A stretch of DNA of 64,000 bases from Streptomyces sp. WAC 01529 (GCF_003945545.1 NZ_CP029617.1:8149001-8213000); one strand, 5' to 3'; positions 52,033-61,210 are shown, counted from the stretch's first letter. Notes: a model not told the origin generated them from the letters alone. Translations and numbers: made by a program.

Positions 52033-52569
52033 TCACTCAGGATGCTTGCCCCGTGCGCGGAGGGCTGCCTCCAGCTGGGCGATGTCCTCGGCGTCCTTGG
52101 ACCGTCGAGGCCGGGAGGGATCCCAGGTGGGCATCATCCGTTTGATCTCGATCTGGGCCTGCGGACTGACGACAGCACATTGCAGACCACCTATACGGCC
52201 CAGCCCGGCATCGAGCATTCCCTCAGGCCAGGGCGTACCGGCCCACGGGCCCCCGGCAACCACCACACGGCCCGCCGTATCCCGGTCCAGGAGCGTAAAG
52301 CTGTTCTCCAGCCCGTCCTTGGCGAAATCGAGCTGCAGGTCAGGCGGCGGTCCTGGGACCGGTTGATGACCATGCAGCAGCAAGCCTTCCGCCAAGGCCC
52401 CGGCATCGTCCGCCCAAGCGAACCAGTCGATGTCCTCATGGTCTCGCGTGATCTCGCCGAGGAAGAAGTCCATGGCCCATCCACCGCGAAGCCACACCGC
52501 AACCCCAAGAGCTCCTGCGACCTCCATGGCCTCAGCGATCAGGCGAAGCTGTCGATCAGCACGTCCCAT
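52033..52569 (-). CDS. nucleotidyltransferase (aminoglycoside/lincosamide ANT-like)
   Basis: A 178-residue protein of the nucleotidyltransferase superfamily. The active-site region reads VAVWLRGGWAMDFFLGEITR then DHEDIDWFAW, i.e. the GGWA..D helix and the DxD metal motif (DID) as in ANT(2'') and lincosamide nucleotidyltransferases. QIEIKRMMPTWDPSRPR and KDAEDIAQLEAAL match the C-terminal part. It may adenylylate an antibiotic or act as a cell-function NTase; the substrate is unknown. The ATG at 52569 is the best guess; there is no strong ribosome site, and longer forms in the same frame are possible. Confidence 0.75.
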   Translation of the reverse strand: MGRADRQLRLIAEAMEVAGALGVAVWLRGGWAMDFFLGEITRDHEDIDWFAWADDAGALAEGLLLHGHQPVPGPPPDLQLDFAKDGLENSFTLLDRDTAGRVVVAGGPWAGTPWPEGMLDAGLGRIGGLQCAVVSPQAQIEIKRMMPTWDPSRPRRSKDAEDIAQLEAALRARGKHPE

Positions 52570-53052
52570 ATCCACAGCCAGGCAGGCTACGCGGCAACCG
52601 CCATACCCAGCACATCGTTTGTCCCCACAGGGCGGGTGAACGTTGCCTGACACGGCACTAGTTGGTCGGGATCTGGAAAAGAGCGTGTACATGTGCGAAC
52701 CGCGGTCGCCGGATCGGCGCCGGCGGAAAAAAGCCGCTCCCGAAAGACAGACCAGTGCCCTACCCCTGGCAGGCGCATCGGCCCCGCTCGAAGGGATCCT
52801 GACTGGCGCAACGGCCCTGTGCTCTGAAGGCAGTCTCATTCCCGGTTCCCTTCGAGAGGAGGGTGAGGCTGTGCCTTTGCATACCCGCCTGCGGTCCTCA
52901 GCACGTACGCTTCACCTCTGCACAGGGGTTACCGTCGCCGCGAGCCAGACAGCAAGGGATCAGAGGCGTTCATCAGGACCCCTGAAGTGAGAAGCCGCTG
53001 CCCTTGCTCCGCGGCCCGCAGCTACGCCAGTTCCTATCGAAAGGCCACTGTT
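52570..53052. other. intergenic, no gene recognised
   Basis: About 480 bp between divergent genes. It contains scattered short open frames without similarity, and GAAAGG just before the gene at 53053. No clear promoter boxes were found. Confidence 0.45.
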
Positions 53053-53688
53053 ATGGCAAATGTCCAGTCGGTAACCGCCGGTGTCCAGGCCCAGTACGCC
53101 GCCCAGGTGGCCGAGGATTTGGAATCAAACCGCAAGGAGCAGGAACGCATTGAGGCGGAGATGGCGGCACTGCAGGAGAAGTTGGAAGTGTTGCAGAGGG
53201 ACTGCAGGGTTTTGGAGAACGTGCAGCAAGCACTCGAGACCTCTCACACGTCTGCGTCTGGCGCCAAGAAGCCGTCGATCCGCAAGAAGCAGGTGCCTGC
53301 CCAACGAGCACACGCGAGTAAGTCTGGTGAGGCCCGCGCGAAGAGCCCCGCAGGCGCCGGAACCCGGACCAATACGGCCCAGAAGACACCTAAGGCAGCT
53401 GTGAACAAGCCGAGCGCGCCGGAGGGAGGATCCACATTGGTCGAGCTGATCAGCGCCCACCTTGGCCAGCAGAGCGAACCGCGCTCCACCGCCGAGATCA
53501 CCACCGCGCTCGCCAAGGCCCATCCTGATCGCAACATCAAGGCCACCGTCGTACGCACCACGGTGGAAGGTTTGGTCGCCAAGGGGCGGGCTGAGCGAAC
53601 CAGGCAAGGTTCCTCGGTCTTCTACACTGCAGTTGCCCAAGCTGCAGAGCCTTCCGACACGCAGCAGCCTCAGACACCCACCAACTGA
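53053..53688 (+). CDS. coiled-coil protein with C-terminal winged helix
   Basis: A 211-residue protein in three parts. Residues 15-62 form a coiled coil (DLESNRKEQERIEAEMAALQ, EKLEVLQRDCRVLENVQQAL). Residues 65-125 are a Lys/Ala/Ser/Thr-rich linker (KKPSIRKKQVPAQRAHASKS). Residues 128-195 read STLVELISAHLGQQSEPRST, AEITTALAKAHPDRNIKATV and VRTTVEGLVAKGRAERTRQG, a winged-helix pattern similar to small plasmid or developmental DNA-binding proteins of Streptomyces. Likely a dimeric, nucleoid- or operator-binding protein. GAAAGG precedes the ATG at 53053. Confidence 0.75.
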   Translation: MANVQSVTAGVQAQYAAQVAEDLESNRKEQERIEAEMAALQEKLEVLQRDCRVLENVQQALETSHTSASGAKKPSIRKKQVPAQRAHASKSGEARAKSPAGAGTRTNTAQKTPKAAVNKPSAPEGGSTLVELISAHLGQQSEPRSTAEITTALAKAHPDRNIKATVVRTTVEGLVAKGRAERTRQGSSVFYTAVAQAAEPSDTQQPQTPTN

Positions 53689-53906
53689 GCAACGGTTCAG
53701 GCGTCTGACGTTTGGTGGGCGTTCCTGCGAGCTCGGCATGGCCACATGCCCATTTGGGATTGAGCGGCTCCTGCGCGACTCGGGCCCTGCCTGCGCGGTC
53801 CTGCAGGCGCCCCCGGCTCCGAAAGAACGGCGCCGCCCAGACGAAGAAGCCGAAGCGGCGCACCGGCACCGTTCGGGAGGCAGTTTTTGCGTGCCATGAT
53901 CAGCGC

Positions 53907-54458
53907 GTGGGCGAGTACTCGTGGCCTTCCGAGAACGGCAGATGCCAAGCAGCCGGTGCCGCTGCGGCCTGGTCTGAGACGGTTCGCTCTCTGCCTGTCG
54001 GTACCTCGATCACCGGTGAGGTCATCGGTAGACAGCCCTTCGGCGTCTTCCTCTCCGTCGACGGCCGGCCTGAAGCCGTTGGCCTGGCCAGAGTCGACAG
54101 GATGCCCACGTGCATGGAACTGCCGCCCGTAGGACAGCGCGTCACCGGCGAGGTGGTCTGGCATGCCGAGCACAATCAACAGGTGGGCATCATGCTCCGT
54201 GAGTGGGCGGAGCACGAGGACTTGCTCCCTCGGTTCGTGGAGCGTGTCGGTCAGACTGTCGCCGGACGCGTCACGAAGATCGCGCCGATCGGCTTCTTCG
54301 TGCGCGTGGCCGACTGCGTCGAAGGGCTCGTTCCGCTCACCGAGCCGGTCGCGGACATGGCGAAGAGTGTCCGCGAGGGCCAACCCATATCGGTGCGGGT
54401 AGTCGCCGTCGATCTGGAATGGACCCGTGTTGTCCTGGCAGCCGCAAGCGGCACCTAG
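53907..54458 (+). CDS. protein with two S1 RNA-binding domains
   Basis: About 183 residues. Two S1 (OB-fold) repeats: the first VGTSITGEVIGRQPFGVFLS with VDGRPEAVGLARVDRMP, the second GQTVAGRVTKIAPIGFFVRV with ADCVEGLVPLTEPVADMA and GQPISVRVVAVDLEWTRVVL. It should bind RNA or ribosomes. A GTG start at 53907 (VGEYSWPSENG) is used as similarity seems to begin there; the frame is open to 53712. The TAG stop (54456-54458) is part of the CTAG at which the IS begins, so the IS may have separated the gene from its original terminator. Confidence 0.78.
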   Translation: MGEYSWPSENGRCQAAGAAAAWSETVRSLPVGTSITGEVIGRQPFGVFLSVDGRPEAVGLARVDRMPTCMELPPVGQRVTGEVVWHAEHNQQVGIMLREWAEHEDLLPRFVERVGQTVAGRVTKIAPIGFFVRVADCVEGLVPLTEPVADMAKSVREGQPISVRVVAVDLEWTRVVLAAASGT

Positions 54459-55399
54459 AACTTCCCCAGATCCATCAGGTGCGGAGCCATACGGCCAGGG
54501 CCGACGGTGGCAGTGCCGAGGTAGACGTAGCGGCGTTTGTCGTAGCGAGTGGCCGCCGTCCGGGCCTGCTTGAGCCTGTTGATCGCCCGTTCGACGGTAT
54601 TGCGCTTCTTGTACCGCTCTTCGCCGAAGCTCGACGGTCGTCCGCCGCGTGAGCCTCTGCGCCGACGGGCGGCTTGGCTGTCGGCTGTAGGCCTTGTCCG
54701 CGGCGAGGCTGTCCGGCCTGCTGTGCGGTCGGCCCAGCCCCGGGCGAGGAACTCGGATCTTCTCGAGGACCGGCTCGAACTGGGTACATTCCGCTCGTTG
54801 CCCGCCGGTGACGGCCAGGGGCAGCGGGCGGCAGTGTCCGTCGGCGCTCAGGTGGAGCTTGCTGGTGAACCCGTCGCGCGAGCGACCCAAGCCCTCGCCT
54901 CCTGTGCCACCTCCATCAGCCGAGCCACGAGGCTCTGCCACGGCGTTCCGGCCTGGTGTTCCGCCACTTCGGCCCCCTTTGACGTCGGCGTCGGCGGCGG
55001 ATCGGTGCGGGCGCCGGCCGCGTGCTGATGCGCACGCACGATCGTGGAATTCACCGGGATGTCCCAGTCGATCTCACCGGCAGCATCAGCCGCGGCCTGT
55101 ACCCGCTGCAGCAGTCGCTCCCAGGTTCCGTCGGCCGACTACAACCGGTGGCGTTCATAGACGGTCTTCCACGGGCCGAACCGCGAAAGAAGGTCGCGCC
55201 ACTGCACACCGGTCCGCACCCGGTGCAGGATGCCGTCGATCACCTGCCGGTGATGCCGCCACCGGCCACAACGGCCGCTGCTGACCGGCAGGAACGGAGC
55301 CAGCCGTGCCCACTCCGCATCCGTCAGATCACCCCGCCCCATGCCCGCACCAACAACCCGGACACTCAGCAGTCACATGATCGCCCGGACAAGTCCTAG
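54455..55399 (-). mobile_element. IS5-family element, degenerate transposase
   Basis: A 945-bp interval bounded by CTAG at both sides (54455-54458, 55396-55399) with imperfect terminal repeats CTAGAACTTCCCCAGATC and CTAGGACTTGTCCGGGCGATC-like. The transposase (minus) begins MGRGDLTDAEWARLAPFLPV at 55342 and continues GRWRHHRQVIDGILHRVRTG; then stop or frame changes interrupt it. Downstream pieces are NSTIVRAHQHAAGARTD, STGGEGLGRSRDGFTSKLHL-like LHLSADGHCRPLPLAVTGGQ, and RYKKRNTVERAINRLKQART near 54600. The frame breaks several times, so it is inactive. Confidence 0.85.
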
Positions 55400-55602
55400 G
55401 AAGGGCGGTCTCGCCGGCTGCGGTACGGGCGCCGGTCAAGCCCGTTCCGTACCTCCCCATGTCGGTGCACCTCGCTGTGCTCAGGTCCTGACAGGCCTCG
55501 GCACGCCGCCTGTGCCCACGAACATGCAGAAGACAGACATGCCCGTCCGGAGATCGGAAACCCGCAGAAACAGCCCTTCGGAGCCCCACGAGACGGAGTG
55601 CC

Positions 55603-56043
55603 ATGGACGCCGAACGGAAACACCTGCAAGACGAAGCCGACCTGAACGCCTTGGCCATCGAACGGACCTGGAATTTCGCGGGAGAACTGAGCAATGTGAC
55701 CCAGGCACGCCAGAGGGCAGCCGTCTTTCTTTGCGCTCTGGTACGGGTGAAGCCGCCGACCCCACCTGAGGCCTACGACGATGTACTGCTGGTAGTCACC
55801 GAACTGGCCTCCAATGCCTTCACGTATGCGCCCGGCCCCTTCAGCCTCCGGCTTTGCGTACTGGCCGATACCATCGAGGTCGCTCTGAGTGATACCAGCC
55901 CCGCAACGCCGGAGCCCCGCTTTTCCGATCTCACCGGTCGGGGCGGCATCGGATGGCACCTGATCAACGCCATCGCCGAGCAGACCATCACCCTGCCGGA
56001 AGACGTGGGCAAGACCGTGTACGCATTCCTCCCCTGGCGATGA
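55603..56043 (+). CDS. HATPase-type anti-sigma/serine kinase-like protein
   Basis: A 146-residue GHKL ATPase of the RsbW/SpoIIAB type that Streptomyces has in many copies. N-box VLLVVTELASNAFTYAPGPF (Glu, Asn), G1 box EVALSDTSPATPEPR (Asp), G2 box LTGRGGIGWHLINAIAEQ. It probably phosphorylates an anti-anti-sigma factor or binds a sigma factor; no partner lies in the neighbourhood. GGAG is 6 bases before the ATG at 55603. It lies 200 bp past the IS. Confidence 0.87.
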   Translation: MDAERKHLQDEADLNALAIERTWNFAGELSNVTQARQRAAVFLCALVRVKPPTPPEAYDDVLLVVTELASNAFTYAPGPFSLRLCVLADTIEVALSDTSPATPEPRFSDLTGRGGIGWHLINAIAEQTITLPEDVGKTVYAFLPWR

Positions 56044-56083
56044 CGATAACAACTCCAGATCCGGCAGACAGGGGACGCGAAGC

Positions 56084-56458
56084 GTGCCTGCCGAAGAGCG
56101 GGGCGGGACGTCTTGCTCGCGAGCCGCCCCGGCCCCTGTCGGAGGCAAGCGGCTTCCGCAGCTCCATCGGCAAGTTACCCGGAAGGGGTGGCTGGAGAGG
56201 CGCTGCCCGTGCTGCGGGGTGAACAGCGGCCAGCAATGCGCCGTCGACACCATGCCCGGTGAGATGCGGCGGGTGCCGCACGACGAGCGGCTGAAGCCGA
56301 TCATCGACGAACGCAGGGAGCAGCAACGGTCGCGACGGCCGTGGCGGGTGTACGAGGTGACCTGCCCTGACGGCGGTCAGAACCCGAGGAGCGGTGCACC
56401 ACGTTGGGCGGTCCGCACCGCGCCCGGGTCGAACTGGCCAAGGAGTACACCCGATTGA
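56084..56458 (+). CDS. Cys-rich zinc-ribbon-like hypothetical
   Basis: About 124 codons. The middle reads RKGWLERRCPCCGVNSGQQC, then AVDTMPGEMRRVPHDERLKP and IIDERREQQRSRRPWRVYEV, resembling the short zinc-finger proteins of actinobacterial plasmids and phages that have C-x2-C-x-x-x-x-x-x-x-C-x-x-P-x-G-x-x. The C-terminal TCPDGGQNPRS lacks the second Cys expected in a CPxC pair, so it may be a decayed gene. The start is not certain. Function unknown. Confidence 0.5.
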   Translation: MPAEERGGTSCSRAAPAPVGGKRLPQLHRQVTRKGWLERRCPCCGVNSGQQCAVDTMPGEMRRVPHDERLKPIIDERREQQRSRRPWRVYEVTCPDGGQNPRSGAPRWAVRTAPGSNWPRSTPD

Positions 56459-56639
56459 AGAAGGCTCACCCGTAGAACACAGCCGGGCGCCACCTGGCAG
56501 ACTCACACTCTGTTTTCGCAGGTGGGAAGCGTGCGGGGCGGAGGCCTGGTCGGCGGAGGCCCGCATGGAGCAGACCAGCATCCGCGCGGCCGCCAACAAG
56601 TCGACGGGCCGGATGGGCCGGTCCTCGCGGCTCCTGGCG

Positions 56640-56845
56640 CCTGATCGCCGTGGTGGAGGTGCGGGGCAACGGCAGGAGCCGGTCCCGAGTTCGCCGAGCG
56701 CGCGTTCCCCGACGTTGACCAGTATGAACAGCGTCTCGGCGGTCTTGACCTTGGACCAGACACCGAGGATGGCTAGCCCGTCCGGACGGAAGCGGAGCAC
56801 GACCTCGTACTCGACCTCTTGGCCGTCGAGGACGTCGCTGTCCAC
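56640..56845 (-). pseudogene. N-terminal fragment of a mobile-element hypothetical gene
   Basis: From GTG at 56845 the minus strand reads MDSDVLDGQEVEYEVVLRFR, PDGLAILGVWSKVKTAETLF and ILVNVGERALGELGTGS, which has natural composition. Past about 56640 the frame becomes Arg/Pro-rich and unlike coding sequence. The fragment recalls proteins of Streptomyces integrative plasmids, but no function is known. Confidence 0.5.
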
Positions 56846-57020
56846 GACGTCGGTCCTCCTCTGCCTCTTCGGGCGGCGGATCGGCCTAACGTCCGAAGCA
56901 ACCAGGCCGGGCGGTCAGTCGCTCGTCACGCCCTAGCCGATGTCCCGGGTCAGGCCCCAGCCCGGGTCCTCAGTGACTCCCCAGCCGACATCGCCGTATC
57001 CCCATCCGCTGTCACGGTCC

Positions 57021-57302
57021 ATGACTGTGTCTCTGGACAGTCGCGGCTTCATCGCGCACGCAGCAGGCCAGCACGATGAAGCTCTGGCCCATTACGAGCG
57101 CGCCCGCGTCCCCTTGCACGATCTCGGCAACCTCTACGAGGAAGTGAACACCCTCGCCCACCTCGGGGACGTCTACCTGGCGCTCGGTCGCCCCGACCGG
57201 GCCCGGGACCAGTGGAGGCGGGCGACCGACCTCTTCCGCGTGCAGCACCGTGCGAAGGAGGCCGGCATCCTCGAGGACAAGTCGGCTTCAATGACCGACT
57301 GA
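57021..57302 (+). pseudogene. C-terminal TPR fragment of a SARP/AfsR-type regulator
   Basis: The frame reads SLDSRGFIAHAAGQHDEALA, HYERARVPLHDLGNLYEEVN, TLAHLGDVYLALGRPDRARD and QWRRATDLFRVQHRAKEAGI: two tetratricopeptide repeats and the closing helix typical of the C-terminus of BTAD/NB-ARC/TPR regulators. No DNA-binding or NB-ARC part is present upstream, so only about 90 of some 900 residues remain. Confidence 0.72.
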
Positions 57303-57343
57303 CCACCCGGCCGAATGTCGTCGATGCAGGCCGGACACCTGGA

Positions 57344-57550
57344 TCACACCACCCAACCGTCATAGCCGGAGAATCCGCCCTTGCCCGCGCAGTAGGCGTA
57401 CGACTGCGACCCGTTGGCGTACTTACTCTGACCGAAGGTGATGTCGCCGTTGTTGCACTCGGCCCAGGCGTAGAACTTCGTGCGTGGGGCGCCGGAGCAC
57501 GTGGCGGCAGCTCCTCCCCAGATGGTTGCCCTGGCGTTGGGGTGTGCGCA
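57344..57550 (-). pseudogene. C-terminal fragment of a small secreted protein
   Basis: The minus strand reads ARATIWGGAAATCSGAPRTK, FYAWAECNNGDITFGQSKYA, NGSQSYAYCAGKGGFSGYDG and WVV, stop at 57344-57346. The Cys/Trp/Gly-rich pattern is that of a secreted Streptomyces protein. A stop codon lies about 70 codons upstream without a start or signal peptide, so the N-terminus is lost. Confidence 0.55.
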
Positions 57551-58039
57551 GGACGCTCACACGGACGGAGTGGAGTTCATCGACCGCAACCGCGCTCTGC
57601 GTGGCCGTCTTCGCGCCGCCATCAGCTGACCGCGGGCGCGCGATTCGGACCAGTTGGGGACAGCGAGTGCGCGGGGTTGATGCGGCCCACCTGCTCCTCG
57701 CCGATGTTGATCGACCTCTCAAGTTGCCTGCTCACCGGGACCGTGCACCTGGACCAGATACGCCTGGAGGGCACATGCATCTTCGCCATGACCCCGGCCA
57801 GCACATTCTGGCGGGGCAGGCGCCCTGTGCGGTTCACCCGGCGCCGCACGATTGCCGAAGAGCACCACTGGCGCGCTCGGTCGCCGACAGCGGCCCCCGG
57901 CTGGACCGCGGCGACGCCCGACGTCGGCCATGCGGGGCCGGCGCAGCCGGCGCCGGTGTACCGGCGCTGCGCAAGGCGTTCGAAGACAGCAAGTACGAGC
58001 CGGGCGCGGCCTGGCTGTACGGCTGCTGGGCGCTTTCCG
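57551..58039. other. decayed stretch, no gene recognised
   Basis: About 490 bp. On the minus strand a piece reading QNVLAGVMAKMHVPSRRIWS near 57720-57810 looks coding-like, but cannot be assigned. The rest shows nothing definite. Confidence 0.4.
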
Positions 58040-58780
58040 GCTACGGTCTGCGACGACCGGCGCGGTGGCCAGGTAGAGGACGCGGCGCTGCGCCTGCCGG
58101 TAGGCCCGCAGGATCGTCCTGAGCGCGGCCGGCGTCTTCGGGGTGAGTTCGACCTCGACGGCGATCGGGAACCTATGGGTGGGCTCGCATGATCAGGTCG
58201 GGCCAGTGCACGGCGCGGGAGCCGACGGGCACGGCGAGGGTCTCGCCGCGCCGGGCACCGGTGGGTAGCCCGGGTACCCGGAGGGCCGCGAGGAGTTCCG
58301 CCGCGCGGCCGGGCACGGCTTCGGCGGCGTGGACCTCCCGCTCGGAGAGCACGGTGTACCCGCTCGCCTCCAGCGCGATCCCGGCGTCCGCGACGGCCAG
58401 GCGGTGAAGCAGCCGCTCGCCCGGCGGCCGCGGGGCGCTCAGGCCGGTGCCCGCGATCCGGGCGCCGCGCTCGGTGGGCCACACGACGGTGCGCGCTCAT
58501 CGCACGTCCGCGCTGCGGAGCAGCAGCCCGTCCTCGACCATCAGCCGCACCCGCCGCCGGGCGGCCTCGAGTCGCCCCCCCTCAGCACGCGTACGTGGCC
58601 TGGTGGAGCGTCAGCGTGCTGTACCGGGTGGCCAGTCGCAACAGCTGCTCGTCCTCCTCAGTGCGCTGCCATCCGTCGCCCCGGGTCTCGTCCGTGCCGC
58701 GCGTACGCAGCCGGCGTTCCGCCCGCTCCCGGTGGACCCCCGTCGTCCTCGCCTCCACTGCCTTCCCCTCTCCCTGTAGT
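58040..58780 (-). pseudogene. replication-relaxation-family gene, broken
   Basis: Pieces in order on the minus strand: TEEDEQLLRLATRYSTLTLH then QATYAC, EAARRRVRLMVEDGLLLRSA, GERLLHRLAVADAGIALEAS and GYTVLSEREVHAAEA, FPIAVEVELTPKTPAALRTI and LRAYRQAQRRVLYLAT. Together they are a replication-relaxation protein of actinobacterial plasmids and integrative elements. It is broken by a frameshift and stop next to a run of seven C (58575-58581), an in-frame TGA at 58497-58499, and a TAG plus frameshift at 58173-58175. Non-functional. Confidence 0.75.
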
Positions 58781-59017
58781 TGGCGCGCGGCCGCGCGGAT
58801 GCGGCGGCGCGGGAGGGAGCCTGACCTGCGAAGCGGACACGGCCGGGCGAGAGGTCGCCCACCGCCTGGCGAAGGAGCTGGTGAAGGGCCGGGCGGTGCA
58901 GCGGGCGGGCAGGACCGGCCGGAAAGGCGCTGGGTTCCCGCCCTTCTCCTGGATCTACGGCGCGAGATCGTCTCGGCGTGGGGACGCTGGTTGTCGTTGG
59001 GCGCGCGAGGGGGGCTG

Positions 59018-60295
59018 ATGGGGTACACCGCCGTACACCCGGTGTGGGGTCGGCTGGACGCGTCGATGGACGACCTCGGATGTGGCCGCGTCTGGGCGGA
59101 CGTCCACCGGGTCAAGGGACTGCGTCTGGCCTGCCCTGAGTGCGGCGGGCGAGTCTTCGCCCGGGCCTCCCGGCAGGTCATCCGGCACTTCTACCACCAG
59201 GTTCGCCCCCGGGACTGCGAGCTTGCGAACGAGTCGGCGGAGCACCACCTGCTGAAGCTGGAGCTGGCCATGTCCGCCCGGGCGGCGGGGTGGCGAGCCG
59301 AGCTGGAAGTGAGCAGCGAGGCCCGGGACTGGCGGGCCGAGGTCATGGTCTTCGACGAGCACGACCGCCCCTTCATGGCGCTGGAGGCGCAGATGCGTAC
59401 GGACCGCTACGCCCGGGACGGTGTGGCGGTGTGCTGGGTCGCCGTGCAGGACCGGCCGTGGGAGCGCGTCGTGCCCTCGCTGCGGGTGCGCTTCCCGAGT
59501 CAGCGGGGCGAGACCTGGACGGTGTGGCATGGGATGGCGCGCTACGCCTGGGAGCCGCGCACGCTGAAGGCGAAGGCGAAGTGGGTGCACATCATCTGCC
59601 CGCTCGGTGATGCGATCAAGTGGGTCCTCGACGGGCGGGTACGTGTCCACACCGCAGCGAACGGAACGGTGTGGTGGACGGCTCCCGCGTACGAGGACCT
59701 GGCCCTTGCACGCGCCCGGATGGAAGCCGACGCCGAAGCCGTCAAGCGGGCAGCTGCCGCCGAGCGCCGCCGAAAGGACGCCGAGGAGCGGGCCGCCGCG
59801 GCCGCCCAACGCCGCCGGGATGCCGAGCTGGGGGCACGGGAGCGGGCGGAGGAGAGGGCAGCCGAGATACGGCGCTTGACCAGGTTCTTCGAGGCGACGG
59901 GCCTGGATCCCGCAGTGTGGGAGACCTTCACGCAGATGGTCCGCTCCGCCTCGGGCAAGGCGATCAAGTGGGGGAACCTGAGCCCCGCCCACGGTGACGG
60001 GTTGCTCGTTTACGCCCGGCCCCGGTGGGAGAGCGGCGGGTTCAACCTGGCGGGTGTGGTCTGCCCTGATCCCGGAGCACTTGTCGAGTGGCCGGCGGAG
60101 CTGACGATCCTGGTCCCGAACCAGGGATGGCTCTCTCGCATTCAGGCCGCTGCCCGGTCTCCGCTGAAGGTTGCGGTGCTGGACCCCGTCACCGGGCGCA
60201 GCTCCTTCATACGCGTCACGCCGACTTCGAGTGCGCCCCCGTTAGGGCGTGTCTCCTCCCCGATCACAGCCCAGTACTGGGATCTACTCAAGTGA
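59018..60295 (+). CDS. CoiA-like nuclease-fold protein
   Basis: A 425-residue protein. N-terminal zinc ribbon: GLRLACPECGGRVFARASRQ (CPEC 39-42) with His60 in RHFYHQ. Nuclease-like core (75-130): EHHLLKLELAMSARAAGWRA, ARDWRAEVMVFDEHD (Asp/Glu) and FMALEAQMRTDRYARDGVAV (E-x-Q), the PD-(D/E)xK pattern of CoiA. Residues 235-300 are a long Ala/Arg/Glu helix (RARMEADAEAVKRAAAAERR), and a C-terminal domain follows. CoiA members take part in DNA uptake or processing; in Streptomyces they occur on plasmids and elements. GAGGGGGG lies before the ATG at 59018. It is divergent from the broken replication-relaxation gene. Confidence 0.85.
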   Translation: MGYTAVHPVWGRLDASMDDLGCGRVWADVHRVKGLRLACPECGGRVFARASRQVIRHFYHQVRPRDCELANESAEHHLLKLELAMSARAAGWRAELEVSSEARDWRAEVMVFDEHDRPFMALEAQMRTDRYARDGVAVCWVAVQDRPWERVVPSLRVRFPSQRGETWTVWHGMARYAWEPRTLKAKAKWVHIICPLGDAIKWVLDGRVRVHTAANGTVWWTAPAYEDLALARARMEADAEAVKRAAAAERRRKDAEERAAAAAQRRRDAELGARERAEERAAEIRRLTRFFEATGLDPAVWETFTQMVRSASGKAIKWGNLSPAHGDGLLVYARPRWESGGFNLAGVVCPDPGALVEWPAELTILVPNQGWLSRIQAAARSPLKVAVLDPVTGRSSFIRVTPTSSAPPLGRVSSPITAQYWDLLK

Positions 60296-60310
60296 TCGCC
60301 GCGGTCGACA

Positions 60311-61210
60311 TCATGATGCAGAGCGGTCGATCGAATCGAAGAGCTGGAGTTCTTCCTCCGACAGCCGCAGCGCGCCTGCTGCCACGTTGGCGACGAGGTG
60401 CTCGGGGTTACCCGTTCCGGGGATGGCCAGTACATGTGCGCCTTGCTGCAGCATCCATGCCAGGCGGACCTGCGCGGGTGAAACGCCGTGCGCGCCGGCG
60501 AGGGCACGGACTTCGTCGTGCTCGGCGTGGACGGCCCCGGCCTCGCGACCCTTCCCTGCGATGGAGAAGAAGGGCACGAACGCGATGCTGCGTGCTGCGC
60601 ATTCGCGGAGCATCTGTTCGCCGTTGGGTGCGTCGATGCTGTAGCGGTTTTGGACACAGACCACCGGTGCGATTACCTGGGCCTGGGTGAGGTGTTCCGC
60701 TCGAGCGCCGGAGATGCCGAGGTGGCGGATGAGTCCGGCATCGCGTAGCTCGGCGAGGGCCCCGAAGTGCTCGCTGATGTCGTCCTGGCCCATGAGGCGC
60801 AGGTTGACCAAATCGAGGTGGTCGCGGCCGAGTTGGCGCAGGTTCTCTTCGACCTGGCCGCGCAGCTGGTCGGGTCGTGCTGAGGTGACCCAGTCGCCGC
60901 TGGCGTCCCTGGCCGGGCCGACCTTGGTGGCGATGACGAGATCGTCTGGGTACGGCGCCAGCGCCGAGTTGATCAGTTCGTTGGCGGAGCGTAGCCGGGA
61001 AAAGTAGAAGGCGGCGGTGTCGATGTGGTTGACGCCGAGTTCGACTGCGCGGTGGAGCACGCTGATCGCCTGGTTGCGGTCGCGGGGTGTGCCCTGGTGG
61101 AAGGCGCTGCTGCCGGTCAGGCGCATGGCCCCGAGACCCATCCGGTTGACCTCGAGGTCACCGAGCATCCACGTGCCGGCGGCCGCCGCCGAGACCGTGT
61201 GTGACGTCAT
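60311..61210 (-). CDS. aldo/keto reductase (YdbC-like)
   Basis: A 299-residue TIM-barrel oxidoreductase. LGDLEVNRMGLGAMRLTGSS at the start, AVELGVNHIDTAAFYFSRLR with Asp64 and Tyr69, and LVIATKVGPARD with Lys96. The usual catalytic His after strand 4 is not seen: the segment reads HLDLVNLRLMGQDD, as in the YdbC-type subgroup. It reduces aldehydes or ketones with NADPH. Its end lies 15 bp from the CoiA-like gene (convergent). Substrate unknown. Confidence 0.9.
   Translation of the reverse strand: MTSHTVSAAAAGTWMLGDLEVNRMGLGAMRLTGSSAFHQGTPRDRNQAISVLHRAVELGVNHIDTAAFYFSRLRSANELINSALAPYPDDLVIATKVGPARDASGDWVTSARPDQLRGQVEENLRQLGRDHLDLVNLRLMGQDDISEHFGALAELRDAGLIRHLGISGARAEHLTQAQVIAPVVCVQNRYSIDAPNGEQMLRECAARSIAFVPFFSIAGKGREAGAVHAEHDEVRALAGAHGVSPAQVRLAWMLQQGAHVLAIPGTGNPEHLVANVAAGALRLSEEELQLFDSIDRSAS

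Noticed and set aside
53697..54941. Minus-strand frame of 414 codons
   Set aside because: Its first part is a piece of the degenerate IS transposase (LHLSADGHCRPLPLAVTGGQ); the remainder is antisense to the S1-domain gene.
60311..61210. Aldo/keto reductase considered inactive because the catalytic His is not visible
   Set aside because: The LVNLR variant is normal for the YdbC-like subgroup, so it does not show inactivity.
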